From Ustulina deusta (Eukaryota; Ascomycota; Sordariomycetes; Xylariales; Xylariaceae), in assembly GCA_023159155.1 (NCBI GenBank), contig JAJNNX010000030.1, positions 186,001-250,000 on the forward strand: a stretch of 64,000 nucleotides of DNA, written 5' to 3'. The notes under the pieces are model-generated. The model had not been told where the DNA came from. It ran no database searches and worked only from the letters and a program-made list of their open reading frames with translations. Of the stretch, positions 32,701 through 44,800 are shown piece by piece; the first letter of the stretch is position 1, and each line of letters starts with the position of its first letter. A program made the translations under genes and the position numbers.

Positions 32701-34701
32701 ATTAGCGCATAGACTGCACGCATTGCTTTAAATATATATCTCTTCAAGGTCTAAACCTGTTATTCCAGGTCCGAAATCTACTAGTACCTACAATAGGTAC
32801 ATGTAGGTAGAAAAATAAGTGCTACCCATTTACGCTACTACAAGCTTGGAGCTCCTCAAGCTAGGGAGTGTCGAACCACGCGACTGGGACTTGTCATTCG
32901 TGAAAAATGACCAATCAATCGAGACAGAGGCCGTTCCTTTTTTTCTCCCAGCCACCTGAATTCTTTACGCTACAACAAGCTGTACGTCTGACATAAACAT
33001 ACCGGCGGCAGCTGGTTTGGGCCGACAATACCAGGTGGCAAAATCCGCTAAAAGGCAACACCAGACTAATAATACACCTTCACCTCCACCGTGATGCATC
33101 GGCTACCTAGGCCGGGCATCTCAGTGGCTGTCTCATGCACCCGTGGAAACGGCTTCACCGCCAGATTCTTGCTTGCTGTGCTGTACCATGCACGATGATG
33201 GCGTTTGCCCGGCATGCGTCGCCACGGCGGATAATGGAGATTGCGAGAGGCAGCGATAGACTCCTTCGCGGGGGAGATGGAGGGGGTGGCCGCATGTGAC
33301 ACGGCCAGATACGACCGACCGACGCTTGGTGCTGTGTGCTGTGCTATCACCACAGTACCTACAGTGCTGCTACCGACACTATATCTGCTACTATACTCGA
33401 TACGACCGGTAAGCATACCGTGCTGCGTAGCAGACTCCGTAGTGTAGGTAGTCCAGCAGTCTGACTGTCGACCTGGCCTCTCTAAGTCCACATCCTTCAC
33501 CGAAATTCCTTCCTGTCTACTTGCCGTGTCAAAGCTCTACCACAGCCTGTTTCATATCCCCGAGCTATAATTGGGTGCCTAGTCTGGGTTGGCCAATGTA
33601 TACTTCCGCCGGGATACCTAGCCGATCAAACTTGAACCTTCAACTTCATCACGTGAAAGCCGATACGTGATCACATACCTACGAGTAGATCAAGTGCCTT
33701 GATTAGGATGCTTACATTGACGTCCGGGAACGTAGCGTGCTGAATCCCACGGTCGAGTAATCGCACTAGAGAATTGGCAAGAAATGTATCAAATGTAAAC
33801 AAACTCCGTCACGCGTCCAACAAACAAACCATTTACAGCTTCTTGGTTTGCAGTACACCACGCGCCTACATATCTGCAAAACCCGATTCTCGATCCACGG
33901 GAAACCCTTTTTTGGTACACCGGGATCGTGTTCCACCAGAGCCACAGAGAAAGCTCTTACGTAACCTGCCGGACGCTCAATGTGTCGTTTGTCAAACCGA
34001 CAACCTCTGAACAAATTGCTTCAGATAAGAGGACTATTCCGATTGAACTATCACATAACTACCAGAAGGAACTCTCTCGCCTTGAAAAAAATATACTCAC
34101 CCCATCACCGCCAATACTATAGACTGTGGAAGGCGTTGAAATGTGTGTCCATTCGTGGGATATAAACAAAAAAGACACCGCGTCCTGATACAGCCCACCC
34201 GTCAGCACAAGCGAATGCATATCCCCTGATGTGCGCAGCACAAAGCTTCAATGGACGGCACAAAGTCAAATCCGAGAGGAAGATTTTCATTTCAGCAGAG
34301 CCACCATCCGATCATGAAGAGTCGGTGACATAGTTAGGAGTCTGGTCCGCCCTTTGCCTGTTCCCTTCCCGTCTTCCACCATCCCCCCTTTCACCTGGAT
34401 ATGTCCTGGATCCGAAAAATGGGGTATTGGGACCCACGAGCGCCTGTTTTCCTTCCCTTATAAATAGCCCTACCTACCAACCAGCCGTCCATATAGATGC
34501 TATGTATATGTGTAGATGATAATATGCCCCAAGTCCAGCCCTTTCTCTCACGCATCGTCAATATTAAGTAGTTCGAACTGACCCATGTAAAATGCTATCG
34601 TCATATCTCATATACGCGCACCGATTTTCCGGGTCCAGATCGACAAAGGAAGTATATACAAAGAATGTGAATTTTTTTCTTTTTGAATGTGAATCCGGCG
34701 G
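29770..34701. other. Long gene-poor region
   Basis: 4.9 kb with no supportable protein gene. The open frames present (for example 32199-32522 + and 33066-33500 -) have no family resemblance and no good splice structure. It holds many TAGGTA/TACCTA runs (notably 31275-31295, 32098-32160 and 32790-32815). It could carry a long 5' leader of the 14-3-3-like gene, a non-coding RNA or decayed sequence. Confidence 0.4.
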
Positions 34702-37700
34702 CTAGCAGCATTTAAAAGGGACTGGGGGTCTAGCCCGGAGAGACGAAGGTCCCTTACGCCTTCGACTGCTCATAGCTGGCACGCCGCTGCCGGGTTCCGT
34801 GACATCCTCAGTTTCGAAGCGTTCCTGGCCGACGGTAATGACTTTGATGACGTTGCTAAGACCGACGACGATGCTAGAGCTACCAACATTAGCCATAGGA
34901 CCTAGGTGGGTCACGAAAAGGTGACCGTCGTCCTCGGCATCGACACAAAGTGGCGCCGTCTCCCACGTATCTTGCTTTCCGCCAAAGTGTGAGAACATCC
35001 AGACCTCCCAGTCGTCATGGGCTTGTTGCGACGGAGCTACGGGGTGATGGGTATGACGGCGATTCCTGAGCCCACTGGACTGTGATGAGGGCGGCGGGTA
35101 ACTATGCGTATTGGTGCAGTAATTTTGTGGCATTTTCCTTCTGACTCCCACCATGATCCCGGATGGTAGGGCTAGCCAGATGCCAGGATTCTTGATAATA
35201 CGTCTTGTTTCTTTGGCTCGTCTCCATGGACAACAGGTTTTCCGTGAAGGTGACTCTGGGTCACAGAAGCATAGGGACTCATCTTCATTCTGCGGGCTGT
35301 ACGTCTGCACCACTAGATCACGAGTATACGCATTAAGATACGCAATGGTAAAGCTCCATAAGGCGACAGAACCGCATCGCATTCGTCTGGGTCTCGAGTG
35401 GAAAGCTTTGAGGCTTTTTGGCTGTATTGGATCCACTTTGAAGGTGTAGATCGCCCTATGAGTCTGCGAATCCACTAGATCCACTGTCTGAGATCGAATA
35501 ATAAGGAAGAAACTCAATTCTGGCAGTGCCTGAATCGAGACGAATTCCCGCTCTTTGATAGACTGACGCGGGCCAACATTGATGGCACTCGATACCCAGT
35601 CGTATCCTTCTTGAGTTATGAGGTGGACCTGACCTTCTCTAGTCGATGTCATGATCTTTGGGGGAAATGCTTTTGATAACGTTAGTTAACGCGAGGCTTG
35701 GTTTAGAATGGCTTAGAAGTCTTACCTTTCTCGGCAAGAGCGTCGACAGAAGCAACGGCACTCTCTTCTGGTATTACATAGCTGCTAGACTCTCCTAGTT
35801 CTGGTCTTAGCTCAGTAATGACCCCGTCACGACGGACTAGTATCAAGGGCGGGATATTGGAACAGTCATCGTTCCCGAAAAAGAAAACTTCAGGTTTGTG
35901 TCGGTAAGGCTCCACCTGAATCGAGGGTCCCCATTGAAGGTCGGCCAGGTTCCATAATAACACGCGGTCGACAGTTAGTAAAGCAAGCCAATGAAACTCG
36001 TCCTCAATGCAAATAGCTAAAATTGGGAAGGGTATTCGAGGTGAGTTCTTTTCTGCACCTAAGACGTAATTGTAGCCGCCATCTTTAACGTTCCAGACCC
36101 GGATGATTCGGTCGAGGCCCACGGACACGAGATGGCCAGCGGAAGAGGCTGTTAATAAGGCAACATCGAGGTGATGTCCTCCATGCAAAGTTTTGACACT
36201 GAGGAGCGAATCTTGGGAAGCGGCAGTATCCTCGGTCTCTGACAATTCATCCCATAGCAAATAATTCATGAGGAGCCGCACAAGAGCGGTGACGACGAGG
36301 ACCGTGACCAGGAATGGAGTAAGTTGATGTCGTGCGAAATCGTAAATAGCGGGTGAAAGAACAGGCTCATGGGCTGATAGCATTCGGTCGGATCCCTTGA
36401 GCACAAATATATATGGGTCAAACACCCTGGCAGTATAACTGTAAGCAGCAGGCCTGATGATATTAATGACTTCGCGAGCAGTTTCGTGGTCTTGTAACCG
36501 AAGCCATGAAGTTGGACTCCTCGCTTGGTGGACCTCGACAAGGAGCGACGATTGAGCAGTATCTACATCATTATCCTCGTTTGTGCCTCGGATAAGCCTG
36601 CGAAGTATCCTGGTGACACTTTCATTCTCGAAAAAGTGCCATTGCGCAATGAGAACAAACCCGACCATAACCGCGGTGCCTGCTATGCGTGTCGACATGG
36701 CTATCTTCCCTTGAAGCATAGTATCAAGCCATGCTTGACGGGGGTGATGATGGTGAGAAGGCCGATGGGACCGGATAGAGGCTTTAGCGAGGGCATCACT
36801 CAGCTCGGTTCGACGCACATCAACGCTAAGTACGGCCAAAAAGAATGTAGACAAATAGAAGAAATCGAAGATTATCGCGATGGCAGCAAAGGTACAAAAC
36901 GCCGATACTCCAGAAGATACGACTCGCGAAAGGCCAAATAAGATAAGGAGGTTTTGGGCAACGCTAGCCAATGCGATGGGGGCTGTTTCGCCGAAAGCGT
37001 GCCCGATCCTATTACTCGTGTTGTCTTCAGAAGGGGTGAGTATGACGGCGTTGATGAGCCGAAATATATTCTCCAGGCTCATAGAGAAGATGACGACCGG
37101 GTAGCCGAGTCGCGGGATTTTGGAAAGATCGATCTTGAATATGGCACAAATGGTGAAACTTGAAATAATGGCGAGAGCAATTTGTGCCACAACAGTAGTC
37201 ATTAATCCGACTTTGGATTTGACAGCCCGCAGTTTAGACAGGCTGAAGAGGAAGTATAGGAGGACAAGTGAGTAAGCGGAACCTAACAGAATGGCATCTA
37301 CTTGGGACATGAGGCGAAATTGGAATTCGTATAGTTGACTCGGTCTTCCATCATGAGGTGTGATAACTCTCCACTTATGTGCCATGTTATGAGCAAGGGC
37401 TTGTACCTTTTCTTGCCAGATAGAGCCGACAGGAGAGTCTCGACGGTGGATAAGAGTGATAACCAAGGCGTCTGCGGCGACTAATCGGCGGTCCTCGAAA
37501 CGTTTTCCGCTGAAAACGATGGAATGTCTCAAAGTGACGTTGACCGATGTGGGTTGGTTCTTCCTCTGGTTTACCGTTGTAAGTATATCGTGGTCTCGCT
37601 CGATGATGTCGGAGGAGCAAGACCAATACTGCAAAGGCGAGTGAAAAAACCATGATTCATTGGTCAGACCGTTAACAACATGCAAGGAATCGCGCTGCTT

Positions 37701-38214
37701 AAACGTGAGATACTTGCTTGCTTCGGCGGGTCTTTCAAGGCTGCCAGGGCTCTGGCGCGGGTTGAAGTTGATGGTTGGGCCAAGAAGCTCATCCTGCAAC
37801 TCGAGAGCCCCCAGCAAGACATCTTTCTCGAGAGCCTGAAAGTAGCTCCCATGGACCCATATAGATCGCATGATGACATCGGGCTCACAAGAGGTCTTTT
37901 CATCAAGGAGATGAGCGTCCGTCCAGACCTGGTGGGGAAGACTGGAAGCGCCATTGGTGAAATCGGTGGTATATAGGAACGGAAAAGGATATATGAGAAC
38001 GGCGGCGACAGCAACAGATATCAACAAGGTGCTCAGGACATGGCTGGCGGCATATCTGCCGTATCGCGTAAAACCACTGCGCAGTGGGTGGCTCGGATCT
38101 AACACGGGAGCTTCGGTGGTTCTTCATTTACAAAAGTCAACGATGATAAATGGAGAGAATTAGGACGACAGCAGCAACATACCCTCGGAACGGATAAAGG
38201 AGATACCAAATCAT
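34702..38214 (-). CDS. scp1: SREBP cleavage-activating protein (SCAP)
   Basis: Sterol sensor of the ER that, in fungi with this pathway, binds the SREBP transcription factor and controls its sterol- and oxygen-regulated activation. Three exons (38183-38214, 35726-38121, 34702-35669) give 1,131 residues. The 32-nt first exon encodes MIWYLLYPFRG, the conserved N-terminus, and joins to TTEAPVLDPSHPL. TM1 follows (HVLSTLLISVAVAAVLIYPF), then a luminal loop and a multi-helix sterol-sensing domain (about 275-450; LLGSAYSLVLLYFLFSLSKL, then VVIFSMSLENIFRLINAV). More helices and C-terminal WD40 repeats follow (LVSVGLDRIIRVWNVKDGG). The second intron uses acceptor CAAAAG; the nearer CCAAAG would break the frame. 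A GTG at 38105 could be mistaken for the start if the short exon is missed. Confidence 0.9.
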
Positions 38215-38499
38215 CCTTTCAACGGGTGCACTCAGCGACCAAGGTAGAGTCTCCGATCATGGACAGACTGATGGCGGTGCAGCGAAGGCAAAATAAAGAT
38301 AGAGGCAGACAGCCTTCGCATAGACTCGAATCGCGCATAGTGTGGGTTCGCTATGTGGTTGGAAGATCAAGTTGTTACGGCGCATGGGACGGTGCAGGGC
38401 GAGGTCGAAGGCTTGGTCCGACAGAGAATGGTGAAGACAACCGGTGAGCCTTCAAGTGGGCATCGCGCACAGAGAGATCGTTCGGGTACCTAGGTAAGG

Positions 38500-38542
38500 T
38501 AGGCAAGGCAGGTCAGGCAGGTAGGGCAGGTCAGGCAGGTAC
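38500..38542. repeat. Short tandem GGCAGGT(C/A) tract
   Basis: About 43 bp built of AGGCAGGTC/AGGCAGGTA-type units, with a 17-bp near-exact duplication. Simple tandem repeat; not a CRISPR array. Confidence 0.7.
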
Positions 38543-40123
38543 GTAAACCAGGTGTAAACTTTGCGGCGGCGAAAAGAATGCGGGATGAGAAGAGGATCAT
38601 TTACCAGCACAGTCAGTACAGTGCAGTAGGCGTTTCTCGGTCATAAGGGCACTGATTTGATTGATTGCTTGGTGTAGGGATGCTTTAGGTAGGTCTGTGA
38701 GAACTCGTTACGTGGGTGCAGGGAACCCCCAGTGTCGGAAACGAGACCGTCGAGGCAGGCCAACAAGGTGCTTTGTGTAGCACATTCGCTGCGTGGAACA
38801 CTGGACTACCTAGAGCACCATGACACAATGCAGCATCTGAATTGAGGTTTGGGCTGAAGAATCGCTGGGTCCAGAGCGACGCCAATGTCACTCGATCGCA
38901 GGCTTGCGGACGTTGGCGCACGACGGGCCAGTGGAAAAGGCAGAGAGACACCTGGGCTGCTGCTCATGCGGTCCCGGCGCTACCCTGGTACTTCGAGTTG
39001 AGCCGTATCGAGTGGGAGTCGATCCGGACGAGAAAAAAAAATTAGCCCGATTAAGCGAAAGAAATGGATGGGATTGCGGCGACGGGATGGGGGGATCTGG
39101 GGGGGGGGGATCGTGGTGACGGGCAAATTTGGGGGGTTTCTTCTTTTCAGCTCTCACTGAGGGGCTGATCGTGGTGACAGGTATTTAAGTGGCAGTCATT
39201 AAGTGTGAGGGAGACGCCGAAAGCGAGGGAAAGGGAGCTAGCGTAGGTAATAGTAGGTACTATAGGTAGCTCGAGTGCGTCGGGAGGGTGGGGTGCGATG
39301 GCTCTTTTGTTAAAGCTAAGGCTTCGATTGATTTGGATTAGGATTGAATGGAGAATGGAGAATCTCCTGGGAGCGATTGACTGGACTGTCTCGGTCGGCC
39401 CCTCCCTGCCGCTTGTTCCGTGGGTCTTTGTGGGGCCCTCCTAGGCTAGTGCACTGTAGTCTGGAGGGAGATAGCGTAGGTACCTCGTGTACAGTCTACT
39501 TAAGCAGTTATAAGGTAGGTACTAGGTAGGTAGTGGAGGGTCTTGCACCCTGACCGGGCACCCTGGTACCTGGCAGGTATCTCTCCTACTGAGTTGATGT
39601 TAGTAGGTTTAGGTACTTAGTATACTTACCTCTTAAGGTACCCATCTTAATCGTTCCGCCAGGTGCATCTGAGCACCGACTGTAAACTGGGTCGATGATT
39701 GCAACCAGAGGATTCCAATTTGTTAGAGTAGGCACACTTCTTTGTGTGGAGTGATTGGTTGGTGGTATTCATGAGGTTTCCTTTGAGGTGGATCGTCCAT
39801 TCACTAGACTAGGCCAAGGGAGGACTTGCCGAAAACAGCAGTCTTCCATCCAGTTGCCCAGGTCCAGATCTCTCTTCCATCTCCTCTCACTGGTGAAAAA
39901 CGGCAGAGTAGCGACGGGAACAGGCAGCATCAGCGATGAGATCAGCAAACCAGACCCTGTATTTTTACCTACCTACATCCTCTGACCTACCACGTCTGCG
40001 CAGTATCATGTGTATGTAGTATATTCTGTCGGAGCCCGCCACGCCTATGCAAACTATGCATCGCCAACAATAGTTGTTGTTGGGCTTCTGCATTTTTGAC
40101 AAGCGCCCGTTCCCTCGCATTTG

Positions 40124-40143
40124 CACACACACACACACACACA
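40124..40143. repeat. (CA)n microsatellite
   Basis: Ten CA units in a row in the SCAP/JMJD7 intergenic region. Confidence 0.85.
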
Positions 40144-41106
40144 AATCGCAAGGGTTACGTGCCGAAGGGCAGCCAACCGTTTGGATTCTCCGTCCATGTG
40201 TGGCGAGCCCTGCTTGCCCGGGGATTCGGCCTGTTGCATCGATGCGGTGTCTCTTTGCGCATACTATAGGTAGAGCTCTCCCAGATGATCTGCTAGGCAA
40301 CTAACTTGGTGTCCATTCAAAATGCTTATGCAGCTCCGACCGGCTGGGCTGTTGCGATATGCTAGAATGTTGATGGGAGGCATATGCACTGAGATTTACG
40401 AGATTCCCGAGGTAGGTTTGTGGGTGTTTAGGTAAGATAGTAGTTGTGGTCAGCAGAATTGGTGAGGAATAAGCGTAAATTGAGGGCGCATGGCAGAAAT
40501 GGCAGCCGTTGGGAGACGGTGAGCAAATATATGTGTTCCTGTCCTCCACCCCCTGATGACAGTTCCATCAACAAGAGGCCATTCCGTGCCTGATCAGACC
40601 ACTAGAAATTTCTAGCCGCACTGCTTTGCAAGGTCAGCTTCGACAAAGGTGTCGGCATCGTGGTCGGATCAGCTCACTTTAAAGCATCATGACCCAGCGC
40701 GTTGGTTTCCATTGGCTGTGTACTTCCACTCAGGTGTGGTGCATGACAGGGTTATAATTCCCGACTGATCGACCTTTCTCAATTTGTAACTTCAGGGGAT
40801 GTTTGCCTAGATGATCATGTTTATTGCGGCAGGCAGCATAGCGATCGGAACAGCCTGGTAATAGTATATGGCCATCTGAGATTGTGCCCAGGTCGGCGGA
40901 TCTGAGGATTTCATGTTTACACTAGGTGCGGACGGGCAGGGCAGATGCGCCTCGAAGCCCCAAATTGACTACAGAGCAGCTTGGGGCAGACTGACTCGCT
41001 GAAGTCGGCTCCGATCCCAATCGCTAGAACAGTGGGGAGAATGGTTGTGTGACCCCTCGATAGACCAGGGCACCAGCGTATACCTCGCAAGATACAAGAA
41101 TACAAG

Positions 41107-42576
41107 ATGGAAGCTCTCAAGCCCGACGCCTCAATCGTGGAGCTCCTCACCACTTATAACGAACTCAACTCGTCTCGTGTCGAGGAACTCGACGAGGAAC
41201 CAAGCCCCCTGGAGTTTATGCGCTATGTGGCGCGCAACACACCCTTCGTGGTGCGTCGTGGTGCACAGGACTGGCCAGCTACGCGAACATGGGACGCTGC
41301 GTACTTGTGCTCAGTGCTGGCTGGTCACAAAGTCAACGTGGCCGTGACGCCTTACGGAAATGCAGACGCCCCCACGCCGGATGGTCGAGGACACACCGTA
41401 TTTGCGAAGCCGCATGAGGAAGACCACGAGTTTAGCGAGTTTCTTGAGTTTTGTGAGTAATTCATTGAGTCATTTTCCCCTTGCTTTGAAGGCTTTTAGG
41501 GTGCAAACCCTCCTTTTCGGGTCAATGGCATGTTATACTTTTGGGGTTTCTCGCAGTTCCGAAGCCCTCACGGGTTAGGCTTTAAAATAGCGGTTTCTGA
41601 CCCAAGTGCTGTTAGTGATGCGACAGGAAAAGACAGGTTCACTTGATGGTGAGCAAGAAGCCGGAAAACGAGATGAAGTACGATATGCGCAAACACGTAA
41701 GTCCCGCATTCCCACACCCCTCGTCGGTGACCGACTCTGTGCTTATAATCAACGATGGCCCCTGAAAAGCCGTATTGACGACAAACAGAAAATGACAATA
41801 TGCGGCACGAATACATAATGCTCTTTTCGCAGGTGGAAAAGAGTATAGCATTTGCACGAATTGCACTGGAGCGGGATCCCGATGCCATCAACATGTGGAT
41901 CGGCAATTCGCGCTCCGTGACGGCGTTGCACCGTGACAACTATGAGAACATCTATGTTCAGATCGCGGGGCATAAGCACTTCGTTCTCCTGCCCCCGCTC
42001 TTCCAGCCTTGCGTGAACGAGCAAAATCTCGAACCAGCTACATATATTCGCGCCCAGAGCGCAGGTCAAGCGAGAGGAGATGAGGAAGAGGAGAGTCTTG
42101 TGTTGTGTATGGACGAAACGATAGGCGAAAACGGGGACAAGGCACCAAAGGTCCCCTTTGCTACCTGGGACCCCGATATGCCCGAGGTGCGTGCGACACC
42201 GTATTCGCATCTCGCCGAACCCATGCGCGTATCACTCGGGCCTGGGGACATTCTCTATCTTCCAGCTATGTGGTAAGATTCCGGGTTTATCATATCTCTT
42301 TTTCGAGAATGGGTTTTGGTTGTTCATGGTGTCTCTAGCACCTTTCAAACAGGTTCGTTGACAAGTACAAAGGTACCATAAGGTGTCGCAATCGTGTTCT
42401 GAAGATGGAATATGTGTCGCTGTTAATTATTGGTAAGTGCTCACTTCAATGTCCCCTGTTCAATCCCTAATCGATGGATATATAGGTATGATATGGAGTT
42501 TAGTGGGCCACTATATTCGCTTTGCTCATTTGTCCGAAATGTGAGCCTGTCGAGCCGCAATGGATATAGCTCATAA
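41107..42576 (+). CDS. JMJD7-type JmjC (cupin_8) Fe(II)/2-oxoglutarate hydroxylase
   Basis: Likely protein hydroxylase of the JMJD7 family; human JMJD7 hydroxylates a lysine in DRG GTPases, and the fungal substrate is unknown. Five exons (41107-41452, 41616-41696, 41789-42272, 42373-42432, 42486-42576) give 353 residues. Visible motifs are TPFVVRRGAQDWPA, then RIALERDPDAINMWIGNSRS and the metal-binding H-x-D in TALHRDNYENIY. KHFVLLPP, GDILYLPAMW and YHKVSQSCSEDG follow; the His after Tyr in the last is the second metal His. Introns 3 and 4 both restore Trp codons within the conserved C-terminus. The acceptor for intron 3 is CAAAG at 42372, not the earlier CAAACAG. Intron 1 (163 nt) resembles the introner-like introns of the NACHT gene. 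Confidence 0.88.
41453..41615 (+). mobile_element. Putative introner-like intron (JMJD7 intron 1)
   Basis: A 163-nt phase 1 intron starting GTGAGTAATTCATTGAGTCA and ending CGGTTTCTGACCCAAGTGCT plus GTTAG, with TG opening the next exon. It shares GAGTCATTTTC at the same offset with the intron at 16577. Its 5' CATTGAGTCATTTTCC and the reverse complement of its 3' end (CACTTGGGTCAGAAACC) form an imperfect terminal inverted repeat. The interior is an imperfect hairpin. Confidence 0.48.
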
Positions 42577-42875
42577 CGATGGCTGGAACGTAATGTATAC
42601 ACGTACCTAGTAGTAAGACCGTGAGGGACTGTCCGACAATAGAGACGTGAGTGAATTTTCATTCTAACTAAGGCTGCTGCAGTCCTCTGGCCCTTGATTC
42701 CAGTCGAGCAGACTCATACCATACAAACGGAATCATAGCCTATCCATTCCTCCCAGTGCCAATTCATGCAAACAACTGCTACTCCATACACCGAGGCTCG
42801 CCAAACACGGAAAGATGCCACATACAGTCTTTTCTCTCTTTTCAGCCTGCTGTTGACCTTGGCAATAGCAGGCCA

Positions 42876-44800
42876 TTAAACATTGACCTTGGTTCCAAAC
42901 GGGTTTCGCTGACTCTCATCTAAGAATCGGTCCTTGTCGTCACCAATCTTGCGTCTAAACAGAGACAAGTCTTTGAGCAATTCTTGCATGTAGTCTTGCA
43001 TATCGTTCGCCTTCTCCTCGTATATCTCGGACTCGTACCCGTCATCCTCGCCGTCATCATCATAGTACGCCTCATCGACAAGACTCTGCCGCTTGTTCCT
43101 ACCTGCAGAATCTTTCTCGTCTATCCCTTCTTCCGCTGCATTTTCTTTGTCAGCTTCTAGATCATCGAGACCCTCAAGTTCCGCGGATCGAGGCTGCACA
43201 ACGACCTCGGGAATCGGATTCTTCAGACTGTCGAGCGCAAGCTTAAGGTGAAGACGCAGTGCCTCGTTTTCGGTTTGTAGACTGCGTATTTTGCCTTCAG
43301 CTACGAGACTGCGTTCTTCCATCATGCGCTGCATAGCGATTACTCTGTTCTGGTATTCTTCAAGACGTTCCTCGCTTTCGCGGGCGTTCTTCTCTCGCTG
43401 TCGCGAGTCCGACACGGAAAGTTGTAGCAAGCGAATTTCTTCGGCCATGGCGGCAATTTGTGCGTCTCTTTCTGCCGTACTGATGTGGTCCTGGTTGACC
43501 ACTGCACGTGTGCGGATCCTCTTCGCTTGGTCTGCATAGCGCAGCGTGGATAAGGTCTCCTCGTAATCGGATGGTGCGATACACGCAATCATTGCTGTCT
43601 TGCTGTTTCCGCCGAGAGAGTCTTTTAAAAGCCAAGTCAAAATAGAGTCTCGGTATGGCACGACATCTCTGCTCCTTTTCCCCGGTCGGCTCGCCTTAGG
43701 ATCCGCTAATGCTGCAATCACTCGTCCAAGGGTTGTTAGTGATTTGTTGATGTTACTGCCCTCGCGTAGCCGAGCTCCCGTAGCCTCTGTGGACTTGGCC
43801 CGCTCACTACCTGCAAGATCGACTAATCGTATACGTGAGCTTCGCTCCGTCGTTTCGTCCGTCTCCATATCGTGATGGATCTGCTTCAACATAATAGTAA
43901 AAACCGCGTGGCTTCGACTACTGGTGTCGTTCATTTTGGTACTCGCCGTCGTGCGGCTTGCATCTCCCGCCTTCATATACCTCAGTATCTCCCTAAAATT
44001 CCTCACCGGCACCTCAGTCAGATCTTTGACATATGGCCCCTCCACTGGCGATTCGCGGATCTTAAGGTAATATGGCGGTTGGTTCGGTACAACAGGAACA
44101 AGTAGATCGCGGACGTGCTCATTGTATACTTCGAAGTAGGACACCCGCACGTGGTAGGAGATATTTGGGGTCTCGTTCTGGGCAGCTTCGATGCGCTGGA
44201 AAAGGTCTTCACAAGTCCGAGGAATGAGACCGGGCTGTTCGTGTGTACCCATCATGGTGTACGACTTGCCCGAACCTGTCTGCCCGTAGGCAAAGATGCA
44301 CGTGTGGTAGCCCTCGAAGTTGTGGTCGAGAAAGTCCTCACCCAGGCTGTTATAAACGTCCTCCTGGTGTGCATAGTGTCTGTCCCTCGTATTATGGCTC
44401 CAGAACGAGCTGTCGAAGGTAAAGGACTTCTCTTCGATAACCCTGCGACTCTTGGCCCTGCTGTTTGCTGGGTCGCCGTCTCCCGGGACGTGCAGTGTCG
44501 TCATCTGGGTGATGGGGTCCATGCTGATCAAACATTCTGCACGGCGTTCGATCTCTGTGATATCGGTAATCTAGTTAGCCACCGCGAACTACCTCGGCCA
44601 TGACGCCCCTTGAACCCCTCCGGAACGATTCCAAGAAAGCAGCGAGACGTACCTCTGGGCAGAAAGGCCCTCACTCGCACCACGACTCTCACATTGCCGC
44701 CTCCATCCATCCTCATCATGTGCGGCGGCAGTGTGCCATCGCGGGAGCGCAAGGAAGGGGTCGAGGCGGAGGAGCGGTTGGTGTTAGCGGCAGGTTTCAT
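42876..44800 (-). CDS. Kinesin motor protein (kinesin-3-like, short)
   Basis: Microtubule motor. Two exons (44653-44800 and 42876-44554) give 608 residues from the Met at 44800 (MKPAANTNRSS). The frame is open to an earlier Met at 44983, which would add 61 unconserved residues. The motor begins NVRVVVRVRAFLPRE across the intron. It contains the P-loop GQTGSGKSYTMMG, switch I NDTSSRSHAVFTI, switch II LVDLAGSERAKSTEA, and the neck-region motif EETLSTLRYADQAKRI. A coiled coil follows (about 370-450), then an acidic tail. There is no visible FHA, PH or CAP-Gly domain, so it is shorter than Unc104-type kinesin-3 proteins. The motor resembles kinesin-3 most, but the subfamily is inferred. Confidence 0.85.

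Larger units (their letters stand above)
38215..41106. other. Divergent intergenic region SCAP / JMJD7
   Basis: 2.9 kb with no gene I can support. It contains a GGCAGGT-type tandem tract (38500-38542), G-runs (39089-39109 and near 39130), TAGGTA-rich stretches (39480-39650) and a (CA)10 microsatellite (40124-40143). It is likely a long shared upstream region. Confidence 0.4.

Noticed and set aside
33066..33500. Minus-strand frame of 144 codons in the long gap
   Set aside because: No domain, no signal peptide and no family resemblance; surrounded by non-coding-like sequence.
38500..38542. Repeated units that might suggest a CRISPR array
   Set aside because: Short contiguous tandem repeat without spacers, in a eukaryotic genome.
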